A stretch of 64,000 nt of DNA from Saccharomonospora sp. NB11 (GTDB taxonomy: Bacteria > Actinomycetota > Actinomycetes > Mycobacteriales > Pseudonocardiaceae). The notes below the pieces were generated by a model. That model worked only from the letters and a program-made list of their open reading frames with translations, made no database searches and was not told the origin of the DNA. Shown here piece by piece: positions 9,342 through 20,521 of this stretch (within the stretch, counting starts at the first letter, position 1; the number at the start of each line of letters is the position of its first letter). A program made the translations under genes and the position numbers. The stretch covers positions 310,001 through 374,000 of the forward strand of contig NZ_JACBJG010000004.1 of the NCBI RefSeq assembly GCF_015910535.1. The letters run 5' to 3'.

Positions 9342-9710
9342 GTCAATCCACCTTCCGCCCGTTGATGTTTCGGGCCACTTTCAGCCCCTGCCGTGGCAAT
9401 GATCGAACACGACGCGGCCGAATGCCAGACGACAACGGAAAAACATGCTCGAATGGCGCCGAAAACGTCCGATACGGTACTTGCTGTAGACGGAACAATG
9501 ACAGAACGCGCTAAACCACTTCGTTCTCGTGACCAGTGGTGCGCCACACTCCACCCGATAGGGGGCCGTGTGGACGACGCCCCGGCCACACACCAATCTC
9601 ACTGGTCAGAACGCCGTCCGTGATCTTTCGATCACGCAATGAGCACATCGGACTCGCGTGTCGACCTCAGATGTGAAGTGGTCGACACATTTCGCCGACT
9701 AAACACCCGA
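9342..9710. other. Intergenic region, relatively AT-rich
   Basis: 369 bases between the HTH gene and the end of the ABC-F gene. Base composition is less GC-rich than the surroundings (9400-9530 especially), as expected for the HTH gene's promoter, but no convincing -35/-10 pair was identified. Two hairpins lie at its right side: CGTGATC/GATCACG (9619-9636) and the terminator at 9658-9688. An open frame of 76 codons at 9393-9623 has no recognisable features and is not called. Confidence 0.5.
9658..9688 (-). terminator. Hairpin downstream of the ABC-F gene
   Basis: Perfect 9-bp arms GTGTCGACC and GGTCGACAC separated by 13 bases, beginning 23 bases after the ABC-F stop codon. There is no clear U-run, as is common for actinobacterial terminators. 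Confidence 0.6.
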
Positions 9711-11339
9711 TCAGGCGAGTTCGACGAGTTCCCGATAATCGTCGGACCACAGATCTTCGGTGCCGTCCGGCAGAAGGATCACCCGTTCGGGTTCGAGTGC
9801 TTCCACAGCGCCCGGATCGTGGGTCACGAGAACGACCGAGCCCTCGTATCGGCGCAAAGCGTCGAGGACCTGTTCCCGGCTCGCCGGGTCGAGGTTGTTG
9901 GTGGGCTCGTCCAGCAGGAGGACGTTCGCCGCGCTCGACACCAGCCCCGCGAGCGCCAGCCGGGTCTTCTCCCCGCCCGACAGCGTCTTGGCGGGCTGGT
10001 CGAGCTGCTCGCCACTGAAGAGGAACGAGCCCAGCAGGTTGCGCAGCTCCTGTGCGCCGGTGTCCGGGGCGAGATGCCGGATGTTCTCCCACACGGTCGC
10101 CTCGTGGTCCAGCGTCTCGTGCTCCTGGGCGTAGTACCCGAGCCGAAGGCCGTGGCCCGCCACCACCTGTCCGGTGTCGGGCGTCTCCAGGCCTGCCAGC
10201 AGCCGCAACAGCGTGGTCTTGCCCGCACCGTTGAGCCCGAGCACCACGACCCGGGAGCCGCGGTCGATGGCCAGGTCGACGCCGGTGAAGATCTCCAGGG
10301 AGCCGTAGGACTTCGACAGGTTCTCCGCGGTCAGCGGCGTACGTCCGCACGGAGCCGGGGCGGGGAACCGGATGTGGGCGACCTTGTCGGCCTGACGCTC
10401 CTCGTCGAGGTTGGCGAGCAACTGTTCCGCGCGGCGGGCCATGTTCTTCGCCGCCACGGCCTTCGTCGCCTTCGCACCCAGCTTCGCCGCCTGCTGTTGC
10501 AGCGCCGCGGCCTTCTTCTCCGCGTTGGCGCGCTCCCGACGGCGGCGCTTCTCGTCCGTGGCCCGCGCGTCGAGGTAGCGCTTCCAGGTCATGTTGTAGT
10601 TGTCCAGCTCGCCCCGGGTGGCGTCGAGGAACCACACCTTGTTGACGACCTCGTCGAGCAGGTCGACGTCGTGGCTGATGACGACGAGGCCACCGCTGTG
10701 GGACTTGAGGAAGCCGCGCAGCCACGTGATCGAGTCGGCGTCGAGGTGGTTCGTCGGCTCGTCGAGCAGCAGGATGGTGCCCGAACGACCGCCCGCGCCC
10801 GCCTCGGACGCGGCGAAGAGGATGCGGGCCAGCTCGACGCGACGCCGCTGCCCACCGGACAGCGTGCGCAGCGGCTGCGGCAGGACGCGATCCTCCAGGC
10901 CCAGGTTGGCGCAGATGCGCGCGGCCTCGCTCTCGGCGGCGTAACCGCCCAGTGCCGAGAAGCGTTCCTCCAATCGCCCGTAGCGACGCACCGCCTTGTC
11001 GCGCGCGGTGTCGTCGACGAGCTCCGCCATGGCGGTCTGCGCCTTCTCCATGTCGCGCAGCAGCACGTCGAGCCCCCGGGCGGAAAGCACCCGGTCCTTG
11101 GCCGTGACCGACAGGTCACCCTCGCGCGGGTCCTGCGGGAGATAGCCGACCTCGCCGGTGTGGTGGACCTCGCCCGCGTACGGGTCGCCCTCCCCGGCGA
11201 GCACGCGCATCGTGGTGGTCTTGCCCGCACCGTTGCGTCCGACGAGACCGATGCGGTCGCCCGGCTGCACGCGCAGGGTGGTGTCGGACAGCAGAATGCG
11301 CGAACCAGCACGCAGTTCCAGCCCGGTAGCCGTGATCAC
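9711..11339 (-). CDS. ABC-F family ATPase
   Basis: 542 aa with two complete ABC ATPase domains and no membrane segments. The first Walker A is GRNGAGKTT (~residues 35-43), the second GLNGAGKTT, with two LSGGQRRR/LSGGEKTR signatures and LLLDEPTNHLD/LLLDEPTNNLD Walker B motifs. The linker (~residues 230-300) is long, basic and coiled-coil-like (AEKKAAALQQQAAK). ABC-F proteins bind the ribosomal E site and act in translation or in protection against ribosome-targeting antibiotics. Upstream on the same strand is a VLRF1-type release factor, which fits a ribosome-rescue setting. Subfamily (Uup, EttA, ARE) cannot be fixed without a phylogeny. Confidence 0.9.
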   Translation of the reverse strand: MITATGLELRAGSRILLSDTTLRVQPGDRIGLVGRNGAGKTTTMRVLAGEGDPYAGEVHHTGEVGYLPQDPREGDLSVTAKDRVLSARGLDVLLRDMEKAQTAMAELVDDTARDKAVRRYGRLEERFSALGGYAAESEAARICANLGLEDRVLPQPLRTLSGGQRRRVELARILFAASEAGAGGRSGTILLLDEPTNHLDADSITWLRGFLKSHSGGLVVISHDVDLLDEVVNKVWFLDATRGELDNYNMTWKRYLDARATDEKRRRRERANAEKKAAALQQQAAKLGAKATKAVAAKNMARRAEQLLANLDEERQADKVAHIRFPAPAPCGRTPLTAENLSKSYGSLEIFTGVDLAIDRGSRVVVLGLNGAGKTTLLRLLAGLETPDTGQVVAGHGLRLGYYAQEHETLDHEATVWENIRHLAPDTGAQELRNLLGSFLFSGEQLDQPAKTLSGGEKTRLALAGLVSSAANVLLLDEPTNNLDPASREQVLDALRRYEGSVVLVTHDPGAVEALEPERVILLPDGTEDLWSDDYRELVELA

Positions 11340-11476
11340 TGAGACTCTCCGTGGTGTCGACGAGGTGGTCGGACAGGCGATGCACAGGGCGCGACGAAGC
11401 GCCTACTCGAGTCGAACGACCACGACACCCAGTGTAGGGGCGAGGGTCCAGCGAATTTCGCCCGTGGTGGCCTGCC

Positions 11477-12145
11477 TCACCGCACGACGATCTCGACAGC
11501 GCACGCGCGGCGGGCCGCCTCGTCGAGGACCGTGCGTCGCGGTTCCGCCACGTCCAGCACGCGCGGCTCCGCCTTCGCGAACACGGCGTCGAGCCTGCGG
11601 TCGGTCCGCAACTCGTCCAGGGCCCGGCGGTCACCCCCGAGCACCACGGCGTCGAGCTCGGCGATCCGCGAGCCCACCACGTCGGCGATGTCCTCGGCCG
11701 CGGCTCGCAACGCCTGCCGGGCCTGACCGTCCCTGCGCCGCGCGAAGCGCTGCTGCGACCAGCCACCGGCAGCGCTGCGGCCGTGAACCAGGTGCCGGTC
11801 CGTACGCGACACCGTCACGCGACCGCCCTCGGCGACGCCGACGCTGTGGCCGCCGAGGCGGGCGAGAACCAGGCCGATACGACGGGGCCGCCTCACGTGG
11901 TCGACCAGGATGTCGAACGCCGCGCCCGCGATGCCGGTGCCCGGCTCGACGGCCAGCGGCTCGAAGGGGATCGCCACGGTCGCGGTGACGCCATTGCCTC
12001 CCGTGTATCGCACTCGACGCGGGTCGAGCTCGGTCCTGGCGACGCCGTCGTTGCGTTCGGCGAAGCGCTCCAGCCACCGGCTCAGTCGTTCGGGCTCCAC
12101 CTCGACGGCCGTGCCGCCGCCCGCCGCCTGCCGCTTGCGCGCCAT
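11477..12145 (-). CDS. acVLRF1-type peptidyl-tRNA hydrolase / release factor
   Basis: 222 aa. The core motif GGWSQQRFARRR begins at residue 127. It follows GGHSVGV and a VSRTDRHLVHGRS strand and is succeeded by a helix and a VVLGGDR strand. This is the signature of actinobacterial VLRF1 proteins, relatives of eukaryotic Vms1/ANKZF1, in which a conserved glutamine in this loop helps release nascent chains from stalled 60S/50S subunits. The N-terminus has a WLERFAERNDG helix. It is co-directional with the ABC-F gene, 137 bases upstream of it. The call is by motif memory, not by search. Confidence 0.78.
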   Translation of the reverse strand: MARKRQAAGGGTAVEVEPERLSRWLERFAERNDGVARTELDPRRVRYTGGNGVTATVAIPFEPLAVEPGTGIAGAAFDILVDHVRRPRRIGLVLARLGGHSVGVAEGGRVTVSRTDRHLVHGRSAAGGWSQQRFARRRDGQARQALRAAAEDIADVVGSRIAELDAVVLGGDRRALDELRTDRRLDAVFAKAEPRVLDVAEPRRTVLDEAARRACAVEIVVR

Positions 12146-12227
12146 CGCCTCTCCGTTCGTCCCGCGTCGCTGCGCCGAGGTTAGCGTTCGGCCGAGCAGG
12201 GCACGACCGACCTGCCGAGCCGACCGC

Positions 12228-13802
12228 TCAGAGCACCGACGGCTCCGTCCACGGCTGCGCCGAGCGACCGGAGATCGCGTCGAGCATGGCCGAGGCCTGC
12301 CGGTCGGTGAGCGAGGACACGAAGTCGATCACCGCACGGCCCCGGGCGAGCGCGCGGACGGCGTCCGCACCGTGCACCGGCTCCCCCGTCGCGCCGACCA
12401 ACAGCTCGGGAGCCTCCCTGGCCAGGTCGGAGTACTCCGCCTGCGCGAGTTCCACAAGATCGTGCAGGCGCCGGGGAAGCCGGGACACCTCCTCGCGATC
12501 GGTCAGCCACGCATCCAGCGCGTCCACGAGCGTGACCACGAGACTCGCCTGGCCTCGCTGGTGCAGGGCGAGGTCGGGACGCTGCAACACGAATCGCTTG
12601 TGGACGAACTTCAGGACCTGGACCTCGTGCCACTGCGCGGGTTCCAACGTCACGTGCCCCGTGCGCGGCGACGGCGACGGCGTCACGACGACCCCGTCGA
12701 CCAGCCGCGCCGTCCAGCCCGCCGAGAAGCGCGCCGTCGCCTGCTCCGCCTCCACCGACCCGTCGAACGGGATGCCGAGCAGTTCGTCCACGAGCTGCTC
12801 CCGCACCCGCACGACCGCCTCGGCGAAGGCGTCCGCGTTGGTGATCCAGGAGTCCTTCGTGTGCAGATGGCGGCGGAGCTGTTCGAGTGACCGGCCGGGC
12901 CTGCGATGCGTCTGCCGCAGCTCGTTCTCGGGCAGCGCGGCGAGTTCGGACTGCCGTGACAGCCAGTGCCCCAGTTCGGTCGCCACCTCCGCGTGTTGCA
13001 GCACGCCGATGCGGTGGAAGTCCTGGAGGTCGTGGATCGCGTAGGCGATGTCGTCGGCGAGGTCCATCACCGACGCCTCCACCGTCTGCTGCCAGTACTC
13101 GATCTTGTCGGAGAACGGTGCCCGGCTGGACTCCAGCTCGGCCAACTCGGTGGAGTACACGGAGAACTTCGCCGAACCCGAGCCCGGTGCCTGCGACGGT
13201 TCGGAAGCACCACGCGGGGGCACGGGAAGCTGCGAGGGATGTGGCTGCGGATGGTGCAGCCGCGCCCACGGGTACTTCAACAACGAGGCGCGGGTGGCGG
13301 CCGTCAGGTTGAGACCCCGCGGGACCGGGCCGCCCACCTCCGTCGTCGTGACGATGCGGAACGTCTGCGCGTTGCCCTCGAAGCCGTCGGCCAGGCCGTA
13401 ACGGTGTCGGGCGATGCGGTCGAGCACCTGCTCCCCGAGGTGCCCGAACGGCGGGTGCCCGAGGTCGTGGCCGAGCGCGGCGGCCTCCGCGACGTCCGGG
13501 TCGCACCCGCCGAGCTTGGCGACGAGCGCGGCCGAGTCCTCGGCGGAGGAGATGCGTTCGGCGATCGCCCGCGCCACCTGGGCGACCTTGAGACTGTGGG
13601 TCAGGCGGTTGTGGAGCAGGGCGGAGCCGCCCGCGCTCACCACCTGCGTCACCCCGGCCAGTCGGGCGAAGAACGGCGACGCCACCAGCCGGTCCCGATC
13701 GGCGCGGAACGGGCTCGACGACAACTCCGCGAATCCACCGGTCTCCGCGGCCTCGTCCCCTCGCCTCGCACGAGGGTCGGGGCTGTTCACCTCGCTCACC
13801 AT
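12228..13802 (-). CDS. dgt: Deoxyguanosinetriphosphate triphosphohydrolase (dGTPase)
   Basis: 524 aa. ATG 13802 is preferred: a TACCGT -10 element stands 6 bases before it, implying a leaderless message; a GTG at 13808 is in frame but less likely. HD-domain metal ligands appear in NRLTHSLKVAQVAR and in LGHDLGHPPFGHLGE. The N-terminal SSPFRADRDRLVASPFFARL is typical of dGTPase/dNTPase proteins, which split dNTP to deoxynucleoside and triphosphate to control the pool. Residues ~185-205 (PHPSQLPVPPRGASEP) look like a disordered insert. Length agrees with other actinobacterial homologues. Confidence 0.92.
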   Translation of the reverse strand: MVSEVNSPDPRARRGDEAAETGGFAELSSSPFRADRDRLVASPFFARLAGVTQVVSAGGSALLHNRLTHSLKVAQVARAIAERISSAEDSAALVAKLGGCDPDVAEAAALGHDLGHPPFGHLGEQVLDRIARHRYGLADGFEGNAQTFRIVTTTEVGGPVPRGLNLTAATRASLLKYPWARLHHPQPHPSQLPVPPRGASEPSQAPGSGSAKFSVYSTELAELESSRAPFSDKIEYWQQTVEASVMDLADDIAYAIHDLQDFHRIGVLQHAEVATELGHWLSRQSELAALPENELRQTHRRPGRSLEQLRRHLHTKDSWITNADAFAEAVVRVREQLVDELLGIPFDGSVEAEQATARFSAGWTARLVDGVVVTPSPSPRTGHVTLEPAQWHEVQVLKFVHKRFVLQRPDLALHQRGQASLVVTLVDALDAWLTDREEVSRLPRRLHDLVELAQAEYSDLAREAPELLVGATGEPVHGADAVRALARGRAVIDFVSSLTDRQASAMLDAISGRSAQPWTEPSVL

Positions 13803-13811
13803 GCACACACG
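13803..13811 (-). promoter_or_regulatory. -10 element region of dgt (leaderless)
   Basis: Reading leftward, TACCGT is followed by GTGTGC and then ATG 13802. The six-base spacing fits a leaderless start; no Shine-Dalgarno sequence is present. Confidence 0.5.
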
Positions 13812-13883
13812 GTACGTGAGAACGTTCCCGGTTCCGTCACGTCACGACAGGCGCCCGCCAAGCGCGAACACCCGTACGTAGAA

Positions 13884-13927
13884 CGAGGACATGCCGGTGA
13901 GGGGGTCTCCCCACCGGCGTGTCCTCG
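13884..13927. terminator. Strong hairpin terminator after the SUF operon
   Basis: Arms CGAGGACATGCCGGTG and CACCGGCGTGTCCTCG enclose a short G/C-rich loop, with a single wobble position. It lies 34 bases beyond the sufT stop and upstream of dgt, separating the two leftward units. Confidence 0.8.
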
Positions 13928-13961
13928 CTTCACCAACGCGTGTTGGCGCTTCCGGGACTGG

Positions 13962-14366
13962 TCAGACGGTGAAGCCCAACGCCCTGAGCTGCTCCCGGCC
14001 TTCCTCGGTGATCTTCTCGGGACCCCACGGCGGCATCCAGACCCAGTTGATCCGGAAGTCCTTCACCACGGGATTGGCCCCGGTGAGCACCGACGCCGTC
14101 TGGTCCTCGATGACGTCGGTCAGCGGGCACGCCGCCGAGGTCAACGTCATGTCGATGGTGGCCGTGTTCTCCTCGTCCACCCGGATGTCGTAGACGAGGC
14201 CCAGGTCGACCACGTTGATCCCCAGCTCGGGGTCGACGACGTCGCGCATGGCCTCCTCGACGTCCTCGATCTTGGCCACGTCGCCGCCGGGACCGGGCTC
14301 GGTCTGCTCCGGCAGGTCGGCCGCGGTGCGCCCCTCGCGGGGGTCGGCCGTCTCGGTCTCGCTCAT
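13962..14366 (-). CDS. sufT: SufT-type Fe-S assembly factor (MIP18/DUF59)
   Basis: 134 aa. A disordered acidic N-terminus (~1-30) precedes the MIP18 fold: VEEAMRDVVDPELGINVVDLGLVYDI and MTLTSAACPLTDVI, whose cysteine is the conserved one of the family. These proteins help move Fe-S clusters from the SUF scaffold to target enzymes. The start overlaps sufU by ATGA (14363-14366), making it the last gene of the operon. Its M. tuberculosis counterpart holds the same position. The symbol is by position and family. Confidence 0.88.
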   Translation of the reverse strand: MSETETADPREGRTAADLPEQTEPGPGGDVAKIEDVEEAMRDVVDPELGINVVDLGLVYDIRVDEENTATIDMTLTSAACPLTDVIEDQTASVLTGANPVVKDFRINWVWMPPWGPEKITEEGREQLRALGFTV

Positions 14367-14811
14367 GCCTTCACCTCACTGGTCGACGTCCTACCCACAG
14401 CGTCCTTGAAGGCCATCCAGCCGAGCAAGGCGCACTTGACGCGCGCGGGGTACTTCGCGACGCCGACGAACGCGACGCCGTCCTCCAGCACGTCCTCGTC
14501 GGGCTCGGCCTCACCGCGGCTCTGCATGAGCTCGGTGAACGCCTCCAACTTCGCGAGCGCCTCGTCGAGCGGACGCCCGATCACGAGGTCGGTCAGCACC
14601 GACGTGGACGCCTGACTGATCGAGCAGCCCTGCCCCTCGTACGACACGTCGGCCACCAGGTCGCCCTCGAGTCGCACGCGCAGGGTCACCTCGTCGCCGC
14701 AGGTCGGGTTGACCTGGAACGACTCGGCGTCGTAGGGCTCCCGCAGGCCACGGGCGTGCGGGTTCTTGTAGTGGTCCAGGATGATCTCCTGGTACATGGA
14801 TTCGAGATCCA

Positions 14812-14812
<1 letters not shown>
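14363..14812 (-). CDS. sufU: Fe-S scaffold / sulfur acceptor SufU
   Basis: 149 aa. The three conserved cysteines of SufU occur in NPTCGDEVTL, GQGCSISQAS and VKCALLGW, with the aspartate between the first two that completes the zinc site. SufU accepts persulfide from SufS and hands it to the SufBCD scaffold. MYQEIILDHYKNPHARGL is the typical N-terminus. It shares one base with the sufS stop (TGATG) and four with sufT, so translation is coupled on both sides. Confidence 0.94.
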
Positions 14813-16903
<2,091 letters not shown>

Positions 16904-16964
16904 GCCTTCTCTTCGATCTTTCCGTGAGTCTTCGTGAGCGTGATCAGCGTGGTGGTCGGGCCGC

Positions 16965-18143
16965 TCAGGCGCCGATGGCCTTGAGCTCCTCCTCGATCGC
17001 GGCCTCGAGGCGCTCGCGCACCTCGGGGATGTCGATCTTCATGAGGATCTCGTGGAAGAACCCGCGCACCACCAGCCTGCGCGCCTGCTCCTCCGCGATG
17101 CCCCGCGACTGCAGGTAGAACAGCTGCTCGTCGTCGAACCGGCCGGTGGCGCTGGCGTGGCCCGCGCCCTCGATCTCACCCGTCTCGATCTCCAGGTTCG
17201 GCACCGAGTCGGCGCGAGCGCCCTGGGTGAGGACGAGGTTGCGGTTCAGCTCGAACGTCTCGGTGCCCTCCGCGGCGGCGCGGATCAGCACGTCGCCGAT
17301 CCACACCGAGTGCGCGTCGTCGCCCTGCAGCGCGCCCTTGTAGAGCACGTTGGACTTGCAGTGCGGCACCGCGTGGTCGACGAAGAGCCGGTGCTCCTGG
17401 TGCTGTCCCGCGTCCGCAAAGTTCAGGCCGAGCATCTCGACACTGCCTCCGGGGCCGGAGAACGTGGCCGTGGGGCTCACGCGCACCAGGTCACCGCCGA
17501 GGGTGACGACGATGTGCTTCAGCGTCGCGTCGCGGCCGAGCTTGAGGTGCTGCTCGGACACGTGCACCGCGTCGTCGGCCCAGTCCTGCACGCTGACCAC
17601 GGTGAGGTTCGCCCCGTCGCCGATGACGAACTCGATGTTGTCGGCGTAGGTGCCGGACCCGACGTGGTCGAGCACGATCGCGGCCTCGGCGAACCGCTCG
17701 GCGCGCACCTGGACGTGACCGTAGGCGGTCTTGCCCTCGCCCGGCCCGGTCAACCGGACCAGCGTGCGACCCGACGCCTTGGTCTCCTTCGGCACGGTGA
17801 TCAGCGTGGCCTTCTCGAAGGACGAGTACGCCTGCGCCGCGACGCGGTCGCTGGGCACCCCGGCCTCGCCGAGCCGGGAGTCGTCGCGCGACACCGTCTC
17901 GACCGTGACCTCGGGCGCGGCCTCCGCCTCCAGCGTGACCGTGCCCGTGGCGGGCGCGGAGCCGTCGTGCAGGCCCCGCAGCCGCTTCATCGGCGTGAAC
18001 CGCCAGTTCTCCTCACGACCGCCCGGCACCTCGAACGCCTCGACGTCGTAGGAGGTGAACCGCTCGCCGCGAGAGGCGGCGGGCACGACAGCCTCCGCCG
18101 CGGCAGCGGTGTTAGCGGTGTTCGTGTTCTCGGCGACCGTCAT
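16965..18143 (-). CDS. sufD: Fe-S assembly protein SufD
   Basis: 392 aa with the SufBD beta-helix core: long repetitive strands including [35 protein letters not shown] and the C-terminal [14 protein letters not shown]-like segment. The motif [30 protein letters not shown] is shared with SufB but placed as in SufD. It pairs with SufB and SufC in the scaffold complex. Its ATG follows the sufB stop after one base. The Ala-rich N-terminus ([17 protein letters not shown]) is probably disordered. Confidence 0.94.
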   Translation of the reverse strand: MTVAENTNTANTAAAAEAVVPAASRGERFTSYDVEAFEVPGGREENWRFTPMKRLRGLHDGSAPATGTVTLEAEAAPEVTVETVSRDDSRLGEAGVPSDRVAAQAYSSFEKATLITVPKETKASGRTLVRLTGPGEGKTAYGHVQVRAERFAEAAIVLDHVGSGTYADNIEFVIGDGANLTVVSVQDWADDAVHVSEQHLKLGRDATLKHIVVTLGGDLVRVSPTATFSGPGGSVEMLGLNFADAGQHQEHRLFVDHAVPHCKSNVLYKGALQGDDAHSVWIGDVLIRAAAEGTETFELNRNLVLTQGARADSVPNLEIETGEIEGAGHASATGRFDDEQLFYLQSRGIAEEQARRLVVRGFFHEILMKIDIPEVRERLEAAIEEELKAIGA

Positions 18144-18144
18144 G

Positions 18145-19593
18145 TCAGCCGACGGCTCCTTCCATCTGCAGTTCGATCAGGCGGTTCAGCTCGAGCGCGT
18201 ACTCCATGGGCAGCTCGCGCGCGATCGGCTCGACGAACCCGCGAACCACCATGGCCATCGCCTCTTCCTCGGTGAGGCCGCGCGACATCAGGTAGAACAG
18301 CTGGTCCTCGCTGACCTTCGAGACGGTGGCCTCGTGGCCCATCGACACGTCGTCGTTGCGGATGTCGACGTACGGGTAGGTGTCCGACCGCGAGATCGTG
18401 TCCACCAGCAGCGCGTCGCACACCACACTCGACTTGGAGCCATGCGCACGCTTGGCGACCTTGACCAGCCCTCGGTACGAGGTCCGGCCACCGCCGCGAG
18501 CCACCGACTTCGACACGATGGTCGAGGACGTGTTCGGAGCGAGGTGCTCCATCTTGGCGCCCGCGTCCTGGTGCTGGCCCTCGCCCGCGAACGCCACGGA
18601 CAGCACCTCACCCTTGGCGTGCTCGCCCATGAGGAACACCGACGGGTACTTCATCGTCACCTTGGAGCCGATGTTGCCGTCGATCCACTCCATGGTGGCG
18701 CCCTCTTCGGCCTTGGCGCGCTTGGTGACCAGGTTGTAGACGTTGTTCGACCAGTTCTGGATCGTCGTGTAGCGGCAGCGGCCACCCTTCTTCACGATGA
18801 TCTCGACGACGGCCGAGTGCAGCGAGTCCGACTGGTAGATCGGCGCCGTGCAGCCCTCGACGTAGTGCACGTACGCGCCCTCGTCGACGATGATCAGCGT
18901 CCGCTCGAACTGGCCCATGTTCTCGGTGTTGATCCGGAAGTAGGCCTGCAGCGGGATGTCGACGTGCACACCCGGCGGGACGTAGATGAACGAGCCACCG
19001 GACCAGACGGCCGTGTTCAGCGCGGAGAACTTGTTGTCACCCGCGGGGATGACGGAGCCGAAGTACTCCTTGAACAGCTCGGGGTGCTCCTTGAGACCGG
19101 TGTCGGTGTCGAGGAAGATGACGCCCTGCTTCTCCAGGTCCTCACGGATCTGGTGGTAGACGACCTCCGACTCGTACTGCGCGGCCACACCGGCGATGAG
19201 GCGCTGCTTCTCCGCCTCCGGGATGCCGAGCTTGTCGTAGGTGTTCTTGATGTCGGCGGGCAGGTCGTCCCAGCTCGTGGCCTGCTTCTCGGTGGAGCGG
19301 ACGAAGTACTTGATGTTGTCGAAGTCGATCCCCGACAGGTCCGCGCCCCAGTTCGGCATCGGCTTGCGCTCGAACAACTTGAGCGCCTTGAGGCGCGTCT
19401 CGCGCATCCACTCCGGCTCGGACTTCTTCGCGGAGATGTCGGCGACGACCTCCTCGTTCAGCCCGCGGCGAGCGCTCGCGCCCGCCGTGTCCGGGTCGGC
19501 CCAACCGAACTGGTACTTGCCGAGAGCCTCGATGGTCTCTTCCTGGCTGAGCGGCTCGGTGGTGGGATTGCGCTGCTCGGCAGCGGCAGTCAT
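18145..19593 (-). CDS. sufB: Fe-S scaffold protein SufB
   Basis: 482 aa. Family features include [26 protein letters not shown], the [20 protein letters not shown] stretch, the cysteine in VEGCTAPIY, and the glutamate/cysteine-bearing [13 protein letters not shown]. The C-terminal helix [28 protein letters not shown] is diagnostic. No intein is present, unlike M. tuberculosis SufB. SufB carries the nascent cluster in the SufBC2D complex. The start overlaps sufR by ATGA (19590-19593). Confidence 0.95.
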   Translation of the reverse strand: MTAAAEQRNPTTEPLSQEETIEALGKYQFGWADPDTAGASARRGLNEEVVADISAKKSEPEWMRETRLKALKLFERKPMPNWGADLSGIDFDNIKYFVRSTEKQATSWDDLPADIKNTYDKLGIPEAEKQRLIAGVAAQYESEVVYHQIREDLEKQGVIFLDTDTGLKEHPELFKEYFGSVIPAGDNKFSALNTAVWSGGSFIYVPPGVHVDIPLQAYFRINTENMGQFERTLIIVDEGAYVHYVEGCTAPIYQSDSLHSAVVEIIVKKGGRCRYTTIQNWSNNVYNLVTKRAKAEEGATMEWIDGNIGSKVTMKYPSVFLMGEHAKGEVLSVAFAGEGQHQDAGAKMEHLAPNTSSTIVSKSVARGGGRTSYRGLVKVAKRAHGSKSSVVCDALLVDTISRSDTYPYVDIRNDDVSMGHEATVSKVSEDQLFYLMSRGLTEEEAMAMVVRGFVEPIARELPMEYALELNRLIELQMEGAVG

Positions 19594-20387
19594 GCGGTAG
19601 TCCCTCCGTTCGGAGTTGCACTGTCGATGTCCTGGTGCTCCTCGGCACTGTCGGCCGAGGGGGGCGGATGTCGACGTCTCCCTTCGCTACCCACCGGATC
19701 GGCGGGTACGTGCGTGGTGCACGCGGCGTCGCCGCGCGCGATCGTCGCCAGCCGCTGCACGTGTGTGCCGAGCAGCTCGGCGAACGCCTCGGTCTCCGCC
19801 TCGCACAGCTGCGGGAACTCAGCTGCGACGTGCGCGACCGGGCAGTGGTGCTGGCACAGTTGCGCACCGTGTGTCGCCGCGGTCGAACCCGGTGTCGCCA
19901 CCTTGCGGGTCGACGCAGCGTAGCCCTCCCTGCTGAGGGCACCGGCAAGGGCCTCGGCCCTCGACTCGGCGTCGGCGTGACGGGTCACCGCCTCGCGGTA
20001 CGGGCCCACGAGGGCCGCCACCCGACGTTCGGCGAAAGCCTTGACAGCCTGTTCCCCGGCGTGCTCGGCCAGGAACCGGATCGCCGAGACGGCGAGGTCG
20101 TCGTAGGCGTGGCCGAAGCGGGCTCTACCCTGCTCGGTGAGCAGGAAGAGCTTGGCGGGCCTGCCTCGGCCACGACGGCCGCGGCGAGGCGCCTGGCGCG
20201 TCCGCGCCTCGTTGTCGGCCACCAACGCGTCGAGGTGTCGGCGCACCGCAGTGGCGCTGATGCCCAACTGCTCGGCGACGGCGGCCGCCGACAACGGCCC
20301 CTGTTCCAGCAGGAGCCTCGCGACCTCGTTGCGGGTGCGGCCTTCCGCACCCTGCGCAGAGTGCTCTGACGCAGCGGACGACGGCAT
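19590..20387 (-). CDS. sufR: SufR, Fe-S cluster-sensing repressor of the suf operon
   Basis: 265 aa from ATG 20387, which has GAGG 5 bases upstream. A GTG at 20426 is in frame but lies inside the operator and upstream of the likely start of transcription. Residues ~15-75 are a winged helix ([35 protein letters not shown]). The C-terminal half holds [22 protein letters not shown]-type cysteines (CX3C plus a third Cys 12 residues on) that match the [4Fe-4S] ligands of SufR. The protein represses suf transcription when clusters are plentiful and is autoregulated. The tail after ~230 is disordered and acidic. Confidence 0.9.
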   Translation of the reverse strand: MPSSAASEHSAQGAEGRTRNEVARLLLEQGPLSAAAVAEQLGISATAVRRHLDALVADNEARTRQAPRRGRRGRGRPAKLFLLTEQGRARFGHAYDDLAVSAIRFLAEHAGEQAVKAFAERRVAALVGPYREAVTRHADAESRAEALAGALSREGYAASTRKVATPGSTAATHGAQLCQHHCPVAHVAAEFPQLCEAETEAFAELLGTHVQRLATIARGDAACTTHVPADPVGSEGRRRHPPPSADSAEEHQDIDSATPNGGTTA

Positions 20388-20422
20388 GCCGCCTCGCTGT
20401 CGGTCGAGCGCACCCTGCTTTT

Positions 20423-20437
20423 TCACAACATAAGTGT
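20423..20437 (-). promoter_or_regulatory. SufR operator with embedded -10
   Basis: On the minus strand the site reads ACACTTATGTTGTGA, an exact ACACT-N5-TGTGA palindrome like the reported mycobacterial SufR box. A TATGTT hexamer (20427-20432) within it is a plausible -10, so bound SufR would block transcription of sufRBDCSUT. The mptB promoter lies about 75 bases away on the other strand. Confidence 0.82.
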
Positions 20438-20509
20438 GTCGTATTTCGAGAGACGGGGCAAAGCGGCCCCTGAGGCGAGTGACCGGACTCACGCGCGGAA
20501 GGGAGTCGA

Positions 20510-20515
20510 TACCCT
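20510..20515 (+). promoter_or_regulatory. -10 element of mptB (leaderless)
   Basis: TACCCT followed by six bases and GTG 20522; no ribosome binding site is present. Confidence 0.6.
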
Positions 20516-20521
20516 CACCCC

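Noticed and set aside
9393-9623. Possible 76-codon gene in the ABC-F/HTH intergenic region
   Set aside because: No ribosome site, no domain, and composition as expected for noncoding sequence.
17052-18275. 407-codon frame opposite sufD
   Set aside because: Composition is Arg/Gly/His-rich and low-complexity; it lies over a well-supported Suf gene.
18145-19593. Intein in SufB
   Set aside because: SufB is of plain length with uninterrupted motifs, unlike the M. tuberculosis protein.
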